From Cololabis saira (lineage: Eukaryota; Chordata; Actinopteri; Beloniformes; Belonidae), in contig NC_084599.1 of NCBI RefSeq assembly GCF_033807715.1, positions 3,547,625 to 3,611,624 of the forward strand: a stretch of DNA of 64,000 nucleotides. The letters run 5' to 3'. Shown here piece by piece: positions 11,147 through 22,464 of the stretch (position 1 is the first letter of the stretch; every line of letters starts with the position of its first letter). The position numbers were made by a program, and so were the translations under genes. Under the pieces are notes generated by a model. That model searched no databases. It saw nothing but the letters and a program-made list of their open reading frames with translations, and had not been told where the DNA came from.

Positions 11147-12270
11147 AGACTGACACTACTGATAATCTCCCTCCATCTGGGGCTCCATGCAAGATCTCAC
11201 CTCGTGGGGTAAAAATGATCACAAGAACGGTGAGTAAAGATCCCATAACCACACGGGGAACTAGTGAAGGACCTGCAGAGAGCTGAGACCAGAGTAACAA
11301 AGGAACCATCAGTAACACACTACGATCAGGGACTCAGATCCTGCAGGGCCAGACGTTCCCCTGCTGAAGACAGGACATGTCCAGGTCTGAAGTTTGCTAA
11401 ACAGCATTTGGATGATGCAGAAGAGGATTAGGAGAATGTTATATGTGTTTTGGAGGAGAAAGAAAGGACACCATACCTACTGTGAAGCACAGGGGTGGAA
11501 ACATCATGCTTTGGGGATGTTTTTCTGCAAAGGGACCAGGACGACTGATCCGTGTAGGGAAAGAATTAATGGGAACATGTATGGTGAGATTGTGAGTGAA
11601 AACCTCCTTCCATCAGCAGGACATTGAAGATGAAACGTGGCTGGGTCTTTCAGCATGACAATGATCCAAACATATCGCCATGGCAACGAAGGAGTGGCTT
11701 CATAAGAAACATTTCAAGGTCCTGGAGTGGCCTAGCCAGTCTCCAGATCTCAACCCCATAGAAAATCTTTGGAGGGAGTTGAACGTCCGTGTTGCCCAGT
11801 GACAGCCCCAAAACATCACTGCTCTAGAGGAGATCATGGAGGAACGGACCAATCACTGCTCTAGAGGAGATCTGCATGGAGGAACGGACCAATCACTGCT
11901 CTAGAGGAGATCATGGAGGAACGGACCAATCACTGCTCTAGAGGAGATCATGGAGGAACGGACCAAAATACCAGCAACAGTGTAGAAAACCTTGTGAAGA
12001 CTTACAGAAAACATCTGACCTCTGTCATTGCCAACAAAGGGTGTTTAACAAATTATTGAGATTAACTTTAGTTATTGATCAAATACTTATTTTCAACTAT
12101 AATTTGCAAATACATTCTTTAAAAATGTGATTTTCTGATTTTTTAATTTTTTTTCATTTTGTTTCTCATAGTTGAAATATATCTGTGATGTAAATGACAG
12201 GCCTCTCCTATCTTGTTAAGTGGGAGAACTTGCACAACTGGCGGTCTGACTAAATACTTTTTGCCCTCTA
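11147..12270 (+). pseudogene. Tc1-like transposase pseudogene with right terminus
   Basis: In several frames the plus strand encodes Tc1-transposase pieces in order: helix-turn-helix-like N-terminal part (about 11150-11380), remnants of the catalytic core, the MDNDPKH-type region (about 11655) and the hallmark [17 protein letters not shown] (about 11720-11775). Frameshifts and an internal deletion near 11440 break the reading frame. The 3' end (about 12190-12270) is a typical fish Tc1 terminus ending in actaaatactttttgccc. Between 11815 and 11967 a roughly 37-bp segment (cactgctctagaggagatca...) is repeated about four times, unusual for this family. A truncated relative is at 24703. Confidence 0.8.
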
Positions 12271-12315
12271 TGATTAGATTTGTGTTCATTAAACAACCTC
12301 AGAAATGTCAGCAAA

Positions 12316-12387
12316 GGCTCTGTGGCGCAATGGTAGCGCGTCTGACTCCAGATCAGAAGGTTATGTGTTCAACTCACATCAGGGTCA
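12316..12387 (+). tRNA. tRNA-Trp (anticodon CCA)
   Basis: Anticodon stem-loop TCTGA-CTCCAGA-TCAGA (CCA), box A TGGCGCAATGGT, T arm TGTGT/ACACA-like with loop TCAACTC. The acceptor GGCTCTG/CAGGGTC pairs only with two G-T wobbles and box B is non-canonical (GTTCAACTC), so activity may be reduced. Confidence 0.75.
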
Positions 12388-12561
12388 TAATGAACGTTCA
12401 GTTTAGTTTTATCCATCCTCACGAGTTCACCAACCAGACTAACTTTAGCTGCAACAGAACACTTTGATATGTACCTGGAATTGTTCAAATCTGCATGATC
12501 ACGATCAAGTTGTAGTCCTTCACCTACACATTAATTCTGGTGCACGCACATTTCTGAGGTT

Positions 12562-14098
12562 TTATCCAATGGCGACACTCACTGGGGATGCAGTGAAGTC
12601 CAACATATGAGGAAAAGTGACTTCAACAACAAGTTCACCATCACACGTGAAGGACACGACAGTCCCCACATCACCAAATAAATTACACAGGAGGTTGTCA
12701 CATTCAGAGCACTTCACAGAAAATTTGCAGTCTTTGGCTAGGTGGGAGGTCGAACCACAACACTTGAAACATATTCCTTTCTCTTTCAGGAAGGCCTTTC
12801 TGTCATCGAGGAGTTTGTTTCTGAATGTCCTGCATTTTGTAAGCGGATGCGGTTTGTTGTGTAGTGGGCAGTTCTTGTTAGGGTCGGTGTTGGTCATAGA
12901 GACATCTGTTTTGTGTACTGTGATGGGTTTGTTGGTATTAAAGTTCTTCACAGTGAATTTATCTGGTTTTGCAAGGGCCGTGTTGTTGCTTTGATGAAAG
13001 AAGCTAGGGTAATTTTGTTTCTTTGCCTCATTGCACACAAAAGCACAAAAATAGTCAAAGGGAGGGAAGCGGCCATGGTTGTCTTCTTTGTACCATGACC
13101 CAGACGACACCCACTTCTCCTGAAGCCCATATGGGAGCTTGTCCACAATTGGTCCAATTCCACAGGAGGTGTCGAGATATGACAAACTTGTAAGGTATCC
13201 ATCCTCCTTGGCGCCTTGTATCTATATCATAAGCAGATCTTCAAGTTCACGCAACTTGGTGTGATCCTTGGCTGAAATCTTAGGAAAACTGTCCAACCGC
13301 TGACTGTTCAATTATTTCAGGGGCAGCGTAGCAATCATGTAGTCTCTCCCAGGCTTCAGCTGCTGCATTGGTGAAGGAGGACTGCCATGCACGAAAATTC
13401 TCTGGCTTATCATTGAATTGCTACAGTCCTGATGTAACAAGATCTCGTCGTGCCAAGTACTGTGCCAAAGATTCTGGGAGAGATGGTGTGATAGCTGGAG
13501 GTTTACTTCGGGGAGTGTGGTACTGAGCGTGTAAGTTTATGGGAGAATCTTCCTTTTTGACTTCAGATTTTGCCTCAACTCTGGTTGGCTCAGGTAGGTT
13601 TGATTCTGTAATGTTCACAGTTGGTTGCCATGTCTTGAAGCTGTCATGTGATTGTGCAGGTACTGGAGGTTTGACAGGTGGATCCGGTGACTGTGGGGAG
13701 GGAGATTGATTTTGAAGGTCAATCTGAGTTTGAACATATTCGCTGGTGCGTTGTATTCTAACCTTTTCTGATTCGGATTTTCCATTTTCCATTAGGGCAT
13801 GTACTTCTGCAGCATCTTCCCACACCTGTGCCTCCACCATGGCTGCATCTGCTTCTCGATGTAGCATTAGCACTTCCAACTCTGTGTCTATCCTAGTTGC
13901 TTCCAACTGATTTTGAGCATCTCTTGTTATCCTTTCTGCTTCTCTGGCAGCCTTTTCCATTTTCAGTTTAGCTTCTTGGTTAGCATATGATGCTCTCACC
14001 TTGGCAGCTTCGGCTTTAGCTCTGGCGCGGGCTACACTTGATGCCGATGACTTGCTGCTCCTAGAACTGGATACAGACGACTTGTTGTTTGCTTCCAT
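12562..14098 (-). pseudogene. BEL/Pao-type retrotransposon gag region, disrupted
   Basis: Two minus-strand open segments, 14098-13421 and 13185-12562, read as one gag-like protein interrupted by stops and a frame change. The first encodes a Ser-rich N terminus and a long alanine/glutamate-rich coiled coil followed by a Pro-rich linker. The second carries a C-x2-C-x5-H-x4-C zinc knuckle (about residues 125-140, CFKC ... HLAKDC) and a further Cys pair, as in BEL/Pao gag (DUF1759-type) proteins. No protease, reverse transcriptase or integrase follows below 12562, so the copy is truncated. A diverged fragment of its 3' end is at about 41865-42100 on the plus strand. Confidence 0.75.
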
Positions 14099-14230
14099 CT
14101 TGACTCCACTTAAACATCAAATGGTGCCTTTTCACTGTAGTGTTCTCGTTCAGTGTGTTGTAACTCCGACTAAACACCAAGTTAAACCATCGCTAATGAA
14201 GACAGAGTCGTAGTAAGGTTGAGCGTTTAC

Positions 14231-14750
14231 TGTCACACTTCTTCATTAACATCGTGGTGAAAACTGTGAATAAAACAATACAAAATATTCTGTTTTTAAG
14301 TAAATATTGCATTGTACATGAATTTAAACATTAATTTACATCACTCTATGCACTTTAAGTAGAAATTAAAATGTTTTTTAACATGAAAGTAAATGTAAAT
14401 AAAACTTCCTTTTTTAACCGTTCATCAAATGAAATCTTTTAACAAAGCATTGCTATTTATGTTTTTTAACATCCTAAACATTAAATATAGGAACTTACAG
14501 CATTGACTCTATGATGTTTCCTAGCAGGCGGACGCAGATTATATTCAGAGCATGCACCACATGTCTGCCACCATTTTCTCAAGAACAGGAAGTGCCTAAC
14601 AGGACGTGATGTCATCAGTGACCAAATACCAAAATAAATCGTTCTTTTAAACAAGTTAAACTTATAGCAGATTACTGTAATACATCATTTCAAACTGTAA
14701 TGAATACCAACGAATTATTTAAGAGACAAATAAATAAGAAACAAAAGAAT
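14231..14750. other. AT-rich stretch, nothing recognised
   Basis: No open frame, RNA gene or terminal repeat that I can support. It lies between the gag remnant and the next tRNA-Ser. Confidence 0.5.
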
Positions 14751-14919
14751 GCCTTAGAGGCAGCACACTCCCATTAAAGGCCATTTCTGTCCTCTGGTAA
14801 GGCAACCATTAGAATCCAGAGTGGATTTAGCATGACACGCACAATTGTGGAGCGTTGCCAATTTTTTTCCCAAGTTGTTACTTGCAACTGTAAGTCTTCT
14901 TGCATGTTCAAACATTAAC

Positions 14920-15001
14920 TGTTGTTGACAGGATTTGAACCTGCGCAGGGAATCCCCAATGGATTTCAAGTCCATCGCCTTAACCACTCGGCCCCAACAA
15001 C
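14920..15001 (-). tRNA. tRNA-Ser (TGA), slightly degenerate
   Basis: Same as 5182 but universally conserved T8 is G (minus strand GTTGTTG-G-GGCC). Anticodon loop CTTGAAA and T arm are intact. This base change makes function less certain. Confidence 0.65.
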
Positions 15002-15698
15002 TTGTCACATTATGGAACATTTGGCTGAAATAAATGTGTGTTTGTTTGAATCAGAAACAGTAGTCTGAGTCAGAGATTTATGCAATTTGTGTTTTTTCTC
15101 CTCCAAGTAACAAAGTTTCAAGACTGTAGTACAATGCTTTACCTGAAGACCAACATTGGCATCATGTGTGAATGCTGAAAACCTACATCTTGCTTCTCTT
15201 TCATGCCAAGAGGTCAGCCGGTAAGGCGTAGTCCGTAAACCCTTTCCCCTTTCTTTAATTGGGCTCCTTTTTTGTTATATTGCCCCAACCAATGTGCCTT
15301 TTTTAAATAATAAAATATTGTTTGTATTATTGAACTCTGTCCCCTATCTCCCTCCCTGAGTGAAGGAACCTCCATGCCCTTTTGTAGAGGTGATAATTGA
15401 CCTTTAGTATGGGTCCTTGGGCCCTAATCAAAGGTGGTGTTGTCAGTAAACAGAAAAAGATCTAAAGATCCCAAACTTAAATAATAGTGAACGTGCCGCC
15501 ACATAAAGATATATGTTACCTGTCTTCTTGCACATATATGCGTGAGACTATATGTCTAATTTAATGCCTGTCAAGTCAACAATTAGGACTCATTTCCCAA
15601 AAAGGTTTGAAGCCATGTACACATACACAAAGTCTGTTTGTCCAAAACATATTCTTCCCCAACAAAAAGCATTACACTTATGAAGACCTCATGTTTCT

Positions 15699-15770
15699 CA
15701 CATTGGCTGGGAATCAAACCCAGGTCAACTGCTTGGCAAGCAGCCATGTTGACTGCTATACCAACAACGC
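15699..15770 (-). tRNA. tRNA-Gly (GCC)-like
   Basis: Third cassette copy. Anticodon and T arm are intact, but the last acceptor base is changed so the first acceptor pair is lost. Likely a decaying copy. Confidence 0.5.
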
Positions 15771-16748
15771 TGCAGGAAAGTACCTGAAACAGCTGAATGA
15801 GACGTCACAGTTTTCCAGCCACATGAGAAGGTGAGCAGTCATGTCAGGGAAAGTAACTATTTGATGATGGTTTCTTCAATATCACAAGCTACTTACCTCC
15901 ATTTGTCCCTTAGCTTATACATCAACTTCTTGTTGTATAAGCTGCATGTTTGCAGGTATATTCAGTTAGACATGTGTTGTCATCCATTGCATTACAACAT
16001 TCTCTTAGAAAGAGACCATAGACTTGGAGAGGTTTGATAATGACAACTGTCATTGACATTTGAATGAACAGAGCTCTCTCTTTGTACCCACTCCTGACTG
16101 GATCAAAGCTTTCTCAAGTACAGGGCAGTGACGGTCAGCCAACGACTGTTCACTGACGAGCAACATAATCACCTCAATATTCATGAGGGCTGTTAAAATG
16201 TGATGACAGTTCAGTCTGCTTTCTAATGCTTAGATCATGTTATGGACCAACAGGAAGCACTTACTATACTGAGAAACATTGTCAGTGTTTGTTTTGGGCC
16301 AATGCTAATGCACAAGTCTGACTTGTGTTTCAACCAACAAAACTAACGGTATTTGTTTTTTAAATCTAATTCCTTACATATTTTCTTCAAGAACAGGTGG
16401 ACATTCAACTGCTGAAATGATTTCCAGTTTGATGAAGACATGGGCACAGTTGAATTGGTCATAATTACGAAGAGGTTAGGCAGCCAACGCAACAATCAGA
16501 CAGAAGCACAAAAATATACAATGGAAGAAGAAACTGATCATATTTCTACACTGAATGGAAATTGAACCTGGGCCATGGTAGTGAAAGCAGCAAATCCTGC
16601 CCACTAGACCTTCAGGAAAACACGTTATGCTCTCTTAAAGGGGTTGTATTACTACATTTTGTTGATTAATGTTTCTGATTCAATCAAACAAACATATTTA
16701 AAGAAAGGATAACTGATGTACTTCCACTTTCTGGACACTTTTGTTTAA

Positions 16749-17088
16749 AGGAGCATGAGCCAGGATTGAGGCAGGATTTATGAAAAAAATTTGTATACGT
16801 TTTAAGTTTTCTAGTAATAATGTCAGATGAAGCGTTCCAAACCAAAAATAATGAGCCCTCTAGTGTATCTCTCCGTTGCCTTGAACAGGCTGTGTGCTGC
16901 AAAATGTTCTGCAATTCGGTCCCGAATTTCCCGCGCTGTCCTGCAGATGTCACGTCACATGACGCTGCATGTGCGTTCTCCCCGTTCTCCCGTGCCGGCT
17001 TCGCTGTTGGCTGCAGTACCCCCGACGGCCGTCGTGGTGAAGGGTGGCGCTAGAGAGTCTCATTTCTTAAAAGGAGCCTCATGCTCCT
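16749..17088 (+). mobile_element. TTAA-flanked MITE, copy 2
   Basis: 340 bp starting aggagcatgag and ending ctcatgctcct-like, between two TTAA. The equivalent uninterrupted site is at 2595-2598 in the first cassette (cttttgTTAAtgtttgag-type context), a second independent filled/empty comparison. Confidence 0.88.
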
Positions 17089-17271
17089 TTAATGTTTGAG
17101 TTTTGTCAGAGAAAGTACTTGATGGCACATGCACAAAGGAAATCCTGGATTGCTCCAATTCATCCAAGATGAGCTGGTCTTCAACTTCAGAGTCCACTGA
17201 TGAACTTATATGTTTGAAGAGAAGAACTGACACTTTGAAGAACTGACTAACACGTTCTTTGGTAGGTCTTT

Positions 17272-17366
17272 TGGTCATGTTCTGGGTATGGGTCTCTGGA
17301 AAGCATCTAGAGACAACTCTGTTGTATTAGACGCTATATAAATAAAATTGAATTGAATTGAATTGA
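17272..17366 (+). mobile_element. 5'-truncated retroposon tail ending in (ATTGA)n
   Basis: About 95 bp ending in tandem ttgaa units, absent from the paralogous site near 2776. The body (tctggaaag...agacaactctgttg...ctatataaataaa) is the 3' end of a fish non-LTR retroposon; its reverse complement starts the repeat at 25772. Confidence 0.75.
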
Positions 17367-17619
17367 ATTTTTTATTTAAATTCATCATGTAAATGACACA
17401 ATTGATCAAACATTACACTTGTCAGTTTAGATTAGCATGAAACTCTGGTGACATCAACAAGAAAGTATTTAAGTATTGAAGGTAGACTTTACCTTGTAAG
17501 GCAGTGTAAGGCAGTTTATTAGGAGGTGTGATCATGAAGAACCACTCTTCTGTTATTCAGCACGCGGGCCATTAGAAGGCCGTCTGTTAAGTTTGGTAAG
17601 ATATAAAGACGTTCACAGT

Positions 17620-17658
17620 CACGATAGCCAGGAACCGAACCTGGGCCGACTGCTTGGA
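17620..17658 (-). pseudogene. 3' half of a tRNA
   Basis: Identical truncated T arm and acceptor as at 3036, in the corresponding place of the third cassette. Confidence 0.5.
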
Positions 17659-17813
17659 AAGAAATGTAAAACTAACTTAATGTAGGCTGATGTTACCTAT
17701 TAATGCATGCTGGGGATCACACAAAAAGACACCACTGATTAGTTCAGTCTACAGTTTACAACTGCAAGTTGTTACTTGCAACTGCAAGTCTTCCTGCATG
17801 TTCAAACATTAAC

Positions 17814-17895
17814 CGTTGTTGACAGGATTTGAACCTGCGCGGGGAATCCCCAATGGATTTCAAGTCCATCGCCTTAACCACTCGGCCACAACAAC
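17814..17895 (-). tRNA. tRNA-Ser (TGA)
   Basis: 82-nt type II tRNA with intact acceptor, T8, anticodon loop CTTGAAA, variable arm GGGGATTCCCC-like and T arm. Best preserved of the three serine copies. Confidence 0.88.
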
Positions 17896-17941
17896 CTGTC
17901 ACGTTCTTGAACATTTGGCTGAAATAAATGTGTGTTTGTAA

Positions 17942-19410
17942 GCTGAATCCCAATCTCTACCCTCACAGACTCACAGACTTACGTGCGCGCTCCCGCGACT
18001 TGCGTAAGGGCTTAGGGCTGTCCAGTTCCTAAAGTCGTTTAATGCTCAAGGGCTCCCGGCAGACATATTGAGCCCTTACTGCTCCCTTCCCGCAAGTCAT
18101 CATCCCAGCACACTTTTGGAAAGGGAATTGCCCACAGTTTATTGCGTTGTGACATGAAAGGAAGACCTCAGTTTAAAACCCGATTCAGATAGAAGGGATT
18201 TCTGTGAACTGACCCGTCAGAGGTCAAACCGTCTTTTGTATAAATGTGTTGTGTAAAGACCAGGGAGAATGTAAACAAAACAGGGGGCGGAGGAAAAGGA
18301 ACCATGTGCGACTGCGAGAAGAAAGTTCACCTGTAAATATAAATACATATCCCACTGGTGATTTAAACTCAGAAACTGTTGTCCTGTGATGATTTTTCAA
18401 CGGCCCTATTATTTCCTTTACAAACAGGGAGCGACCAACAAACGGAGGGAAGAAAACCAAAAAAAGGACAAATGAAGTTTTGGACTTTGTTCAAGACTAA
18501 AGACATGAAGAGAGGCTGAGGGAGCTGGATGAAAAGGAGGAGGAGAGGGAAAAGACATCATTGACATTTTTGGGAAGATGGAGGACAAAATGTAGTTTTC
18601 TTCATCATTTTCTTATTCATAATTTGAGGTTCAATTTCTTTTGTTTTCATTTGATATTAGACAAATCCTCAATTGACCTGCTGGTGTTGAATAAACAAGA
18701 CTTGCTTTTCTTTGATCTGAGTACAGTGTTTGAATTAAGATTCCCTATGTTAACAGAAATGCATACATGTAAATACTAGCAAGAAAGTTTTAGATCCAAC
18801 ACAAACAAGTCAGGCAGTAATTTGGTTAGTCATTTATTTATAACCACAAAATTTAAACAATTTCAGCAAGTTGTACAAAGACGTTGCAGTAAATAGTAAT
18901 AATATAACTGTAATATTTAGCTCAGGTTACCATCAATTTATACGCTCTCTTACAAAAATGAAATTACTCTGCGATTGAGCCTGGCATACTGGATGCGCTG
19001 GTATGGGTAGATTGAAAGAAATACAATGTTAACAAGGAAATACATATTGTACTGTGCGCATATTTAAATTGTGTTCTTTGTTGAATTTTATGCTCCTTTA
19101 TATAGGCTATCACTTTGTTTTCAAACATCCGTAGGATGATCATTCCCAAACTTGTAATACCGGTACGTAACATTTTGATCTGACTAGGAATTTTGTAAAT
19201 TGAAATGTTAAATAAAGTTTATAAAAAACAAAAAAAAAACACAAACGTTTTTATCTGACATGTTTCCGGTTTCTGGTAAGTGCTGTCCCATTCCCATTCA
19301 TACCATTTGGAGCCCTCACACTCTCTCACACTTGATCACGTGCCACTGACATCACTAAAGTATGTGAGGGTTCAGGGCTGGAGGGTTTAGGGTGGAGATT
19401 GGGATTCAGC
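17942..19410 (+). mobile_element. DNA transposon remnant, about 1.47 kb
   Basis: Ends are an inverted repeat: gctgaatcccaatct... and ...agattgggattcagc. The interior near 18480-18590 encodes a charged helical piece (ELDEKEEEREK-like) resembling the accessory Myb/helical proteins of fish Harbinger-like elements, but with stops. Target duplication could not be resolved. A partial diverged copy of the 3' part is at 20219-20455, and the last 524 bp are included in the 904-bp duplication. Confidence 0.6.
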
Positions 19411-19631
19411 AATAGCAGTCCTTCACCTTAAACTCTCGGTCACCTCGTCTCCATGTTGGTGTTTTCTCCCCAACAATGGAATGAGAAAGAGTAGAAAATC
19501 GTGGACCACACGGCCACCTCGTCTGTTGTGGCGCATAAGGGAGACAATAATTCATGTAAAATGTTTCTTTTTCCAAGTTTCAGGCCTTGGTAGAAGAATA
19601 CACAAGTCATGGAGCTGTCAAAGTGCATCCT

Positions 19632-19720
19632 CCTTCGATAGCTCAGTTGGTAGAGCGGAGGACTGTAGAACCAGTAAAACAGGTATCCTTAGGTAGCTGG
19701 TTCAACTCCGGCTCGAAGGA
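19632..19720 (+). tRNA. tRNA-Tyr (GTA) with 16-nt intron
   Basis: CCTTCGA/TCGAAGG acceptor, box A TAGCTCAGTTGG, anticodon loop CTGTAG followed by a 16-nt intron (19669-19684) and then ATCCTT closing the stem; 73 nt after splicing. Introns at this position are usual for eukaryotic tRNA-Tyr. T-loop box B GGTTCAACTCC differs slightly from consensus. Confidence 0.88.
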
Positions 19721-19860
19721 CTGCCATTATTTTTCATCTTCCCAGAGCGGGACTCTATTTCATCACTGTACTCGGCTATGGCTTTGGCCACTGCCATCTA
19801 CTTTGTTTGGGACATCTGAGTTCTTACACCACGTGTGTTTCCACATGTTCCAATCAAAAA

Positions 19861-19933
19861 GGGCTAGTGGCGCAATGGATAACGAGTCTGAGTACGGATC
19901 AGAAGATTCTAGGTTCAACTCCTGGCTAGCTAA
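19861..19933 (+). tRNA. tRNA-Arg (ACG), probably degenerate
   Basis: GGGCTAG start, TGGCGCAATGGATAACG, anticodon loop GTACGGA (ACG) and T arm CTAGG/CCTGG-like. The first acceptor pair is G-A and the second G-T, so the end of the stem is open. Confidence 0.65.
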
Positions 19934-20218
19934 AAAAATCCTAATATTCTCCCAGTCACAACCTTGGTAGTGTACATGTTTCTTCTGTGTCATTTATTTA
20001 TTTACTTGCTTATTTCATTTGTCTCTGGGTATGCCCGGAAATGTACACTTCAAAGGTGCCGCAGGATAGGCCGTCTTCCATAATGTTTTCAAAGCTGCCC
20101 CGGCTCATGCATTATGTTTGTCTTTCATGGGACCTCTTTTATTCATTCTCTTCCTTCCTCATATCTCATTCGAAGCAAATGCCCATACCTGACGACAGGG
20201 GCGGCACACCCTTTATGC

Positions 20219-20455
20219 TCCTTTATGTAGGCTACCACTTTGTTGTCAAACATCCGTAGGATGATCATTCCTAAACTTATAATATGTAACATTTTGATCT
20301 GAAGTGTTTCCGGTTTCTGCCAAGTGCTGTCCTATTCTTATTTCTACCATTTGGAGCCCTCACACCCTCTCACGCTTGATCACTTCCAGCTGACGTCACT
20401 TAAGTCTGTGAGGGTTCAGGGCTTGAGGGTTTAGGGCGGAGATTGGAATTTGGGC
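20219..20455 (+). repeat. Diverged partial copy of the 17942 element 3' part
   Basis: Follows the order of 19090-19405 (atgctcctttat...aaacatccgtaggatgatcatt...tttccggtttct...gttcagggct), with many substitutions and small deletions. Confidence 0.7.
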
Positions 20456-20599
20456 ATAGTCTCCCTTATGCGCCCCTTGCCGGGTCCTTACCACTGGCAG
20501 AGTCCATTGTCCTTGGCTAAGTGTCTGGGCCGTAGCACCCCTCCTCCCCACCCCAATCAATTGAAGTGTGAATGGTGTGAAAATCTGATCCAAACACCC

Positions 20600-21012
20600 T
20601 AGTGGATTTTTTTGTGTCCGTGGCACCTTTTTTTTCTTTTTCCAAAAATTTGAGAAACACTCTGGCTGCCACAGGAGTGCTGTGACCCGGATTACTGTGA
20701 ATGGTGTCTATTTTGTTCTGGAAAAATGAGAGAAAGTTGTTGCATTTGGTTACTGTGAAGGAGCTGGATATGTTATCACTGGGTTTAAAGAGTTTATTTG
20801 TTGTGGAGAAGAGAGCCTTGGGGTTGGATGAGCCGGAGTGGATGAGGTTTGAGTAGTAGGTGGACTGAGTTGAGTTGAGGGCGTCTTGTACTGGTGGAGA
20901 TAGTCTGCTTGGTGATGGATGTTTAAGCCAGTTTTTTTGAAGAGTCTTTCGAGCTGACGCTTGCGGGATTTAATCTAGTGGAGTTCAGGGGTGTACCAGG
21001 GGGCTGAGTGTG
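20600..21012 (-). pseudogene. LINE (L2/Rex1-like) ORF2 fragment
   Basis: Read on the minus strand it gives, with stops, APWYTPELH, then RKRQLERLFKKTGLNIH and a further helical linker. This is the linker between endonuclease and reverse transcriptase of fish L2/Rex1-type LINEs. No catalytic motif is present. Confidence 0.6.
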
Positions 21013-21666
21013 TGGAAGTGACTATTTTGGTTTTAGATAAAATGCCCAACATGCAACAAATACCTCCGAATCAAGGACATTGAATCCCATGCCAGTACTG
21101 GTGGAGCAAAGTAAGTGGTGAATGTCATTTGCATGTAATGTCACATTTATTCGTTTTCTAAGATGGCATTCATTGCAACTTCCATTCTCAGTTTTAGTCC
21201 TGTACGGAGCTCGAATGCTGGACCTGAAAGTTCCCATTTTGTGTTGATTCTTGCATCTAAAATCTAAATCAAAAATTCAAAATCCAATAGATGACATCTC
21301 ATGGTAAAAAAAACAAAAGGGATCCGGACACTTTACTGCCCAAATAGCTCTCCATCTTTTAAGATGTCATGTATTTTAACAGTGAACAAGATGTTTTGTG
21401 TTGGGTTAACTCAAAAGCTGAGAGGGGAAAGACCTTCAACATTTGTAACTCAAGTTTTTCACTGAAAGGTCCTGATCCAGAAGTTCAGCCAGACAAGGGA
21501 CCTTTTTCATGTGAGACAAACACGATAGACACTAAACTACAGAAACTGTGCAACAGGTTATTGATCATCATTCAGTTTCTATTTCTATTCCCCTTAATGT
21601 TATAAAAAACCATCTAGACAGGTATGATGTGACCGTGATTTTTTGTTTTCAGGATATGTGTTTTGT

Positions 21667-21738
21667 GGCCTGTTGGTCTAGTAGTATGATTCTCGCTTTG
21701 GGTGCGAGAGGACCCGGGTTCAATTCCCGGACGAGCCC
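21667..21738 (+). tRNA. tRNA-Pro (TGG), degenerate acceptor
   Basis: Anticodon and T arm as in the other prolines, but the acceptor GGCCTGT against ACGAGCC has a C-A mismatch. Box B is canonical. Confidence 0.7.
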
Positions 21739-22177
21739 CAGAGATTTATGCAATTTGTGTTTTTTCTCCTCCAAGTAGCAAAGTTTCAAGACTGTAGTAC
21801 AATGCTTTACCTGAAGACCAACATTGGCATGATGTGTGAATGCTGAAAACCTACATCTTGCTTCTCTTTCATGCCAAGAGGTCAGCCGGTAAGGCGTAGT
21901 CCGTTTGCATTTCCATTGCATTACAACATTCTCTTAGAAAGAGACCATAGACTTGGAGAGGTTTGATAATGACAACTGTCATTGACATTTGAATGAACAG
22001 ATCTCTCTCTTTGTACCCACTCCTGACTGGATCAAAGCTTTCTCAAGAACCCTGGCAGTGACGGTCAGCCAACGACTGTTCACTGACGAGCAACATAATC
22101 ACCTCAATATTCGTGAGGGCTGTTGAAATGTGATGACAATTCAGTCTGCTTAACGTAAGTTGGAGACATCTGTTGTG

Positions 22178-22251
22178 GGCTCTGTGGCTTAGTTGGTCAA
22201 AGCACCTGTCTTGTAAACAGGAGATCCTGGGTTCAAATCCCAGCAGAGCCT
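22178..22251 (+). tRNA. tRNA-Thr (anticodon TGT)
   Basis: Identical in sequence to the 8449 gene over the mature tRNA. Confidence 0.9.
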
Positions 22252-22414
22252 TCTAATTAAGAATATCACTTAAAGCTTAGTACATTTAACAACAGCAAGC
22301 ACATTAACTTTTAGTTACTTAGTTGAAAATCACTCATCTTGGAGCATTTAAGCAATCCAGGATTTCCTTTGTACATGTGTGATTGAGTACTTTCTCTAAC
22401 AAAATGTAACACAT

Positions 22415-22455
22415 GTCATCGTTAGTATAGTGGACAGAATCTCTGCCTGTTACAC
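22415..22455 (+). pseudogene. Truncated tRNA-Asp-like remnant
   Basis: First ~40 nt of the 9412 relic (tcatcgttagtatagtgg ... cctgttac), cut after the anticodon loop. The same truncated piece, with the same flanks, is at 23428-23468. Confidence 0.6.
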
Positions 22456-22464
22456 AGACCTAAA

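Noticed and set aside
19481..19555. tRNA-Arg-like start 'ggaccacacggcc' near 19500
   Set aside because: Only a dozen bases match and there is no anticodon or T arm.
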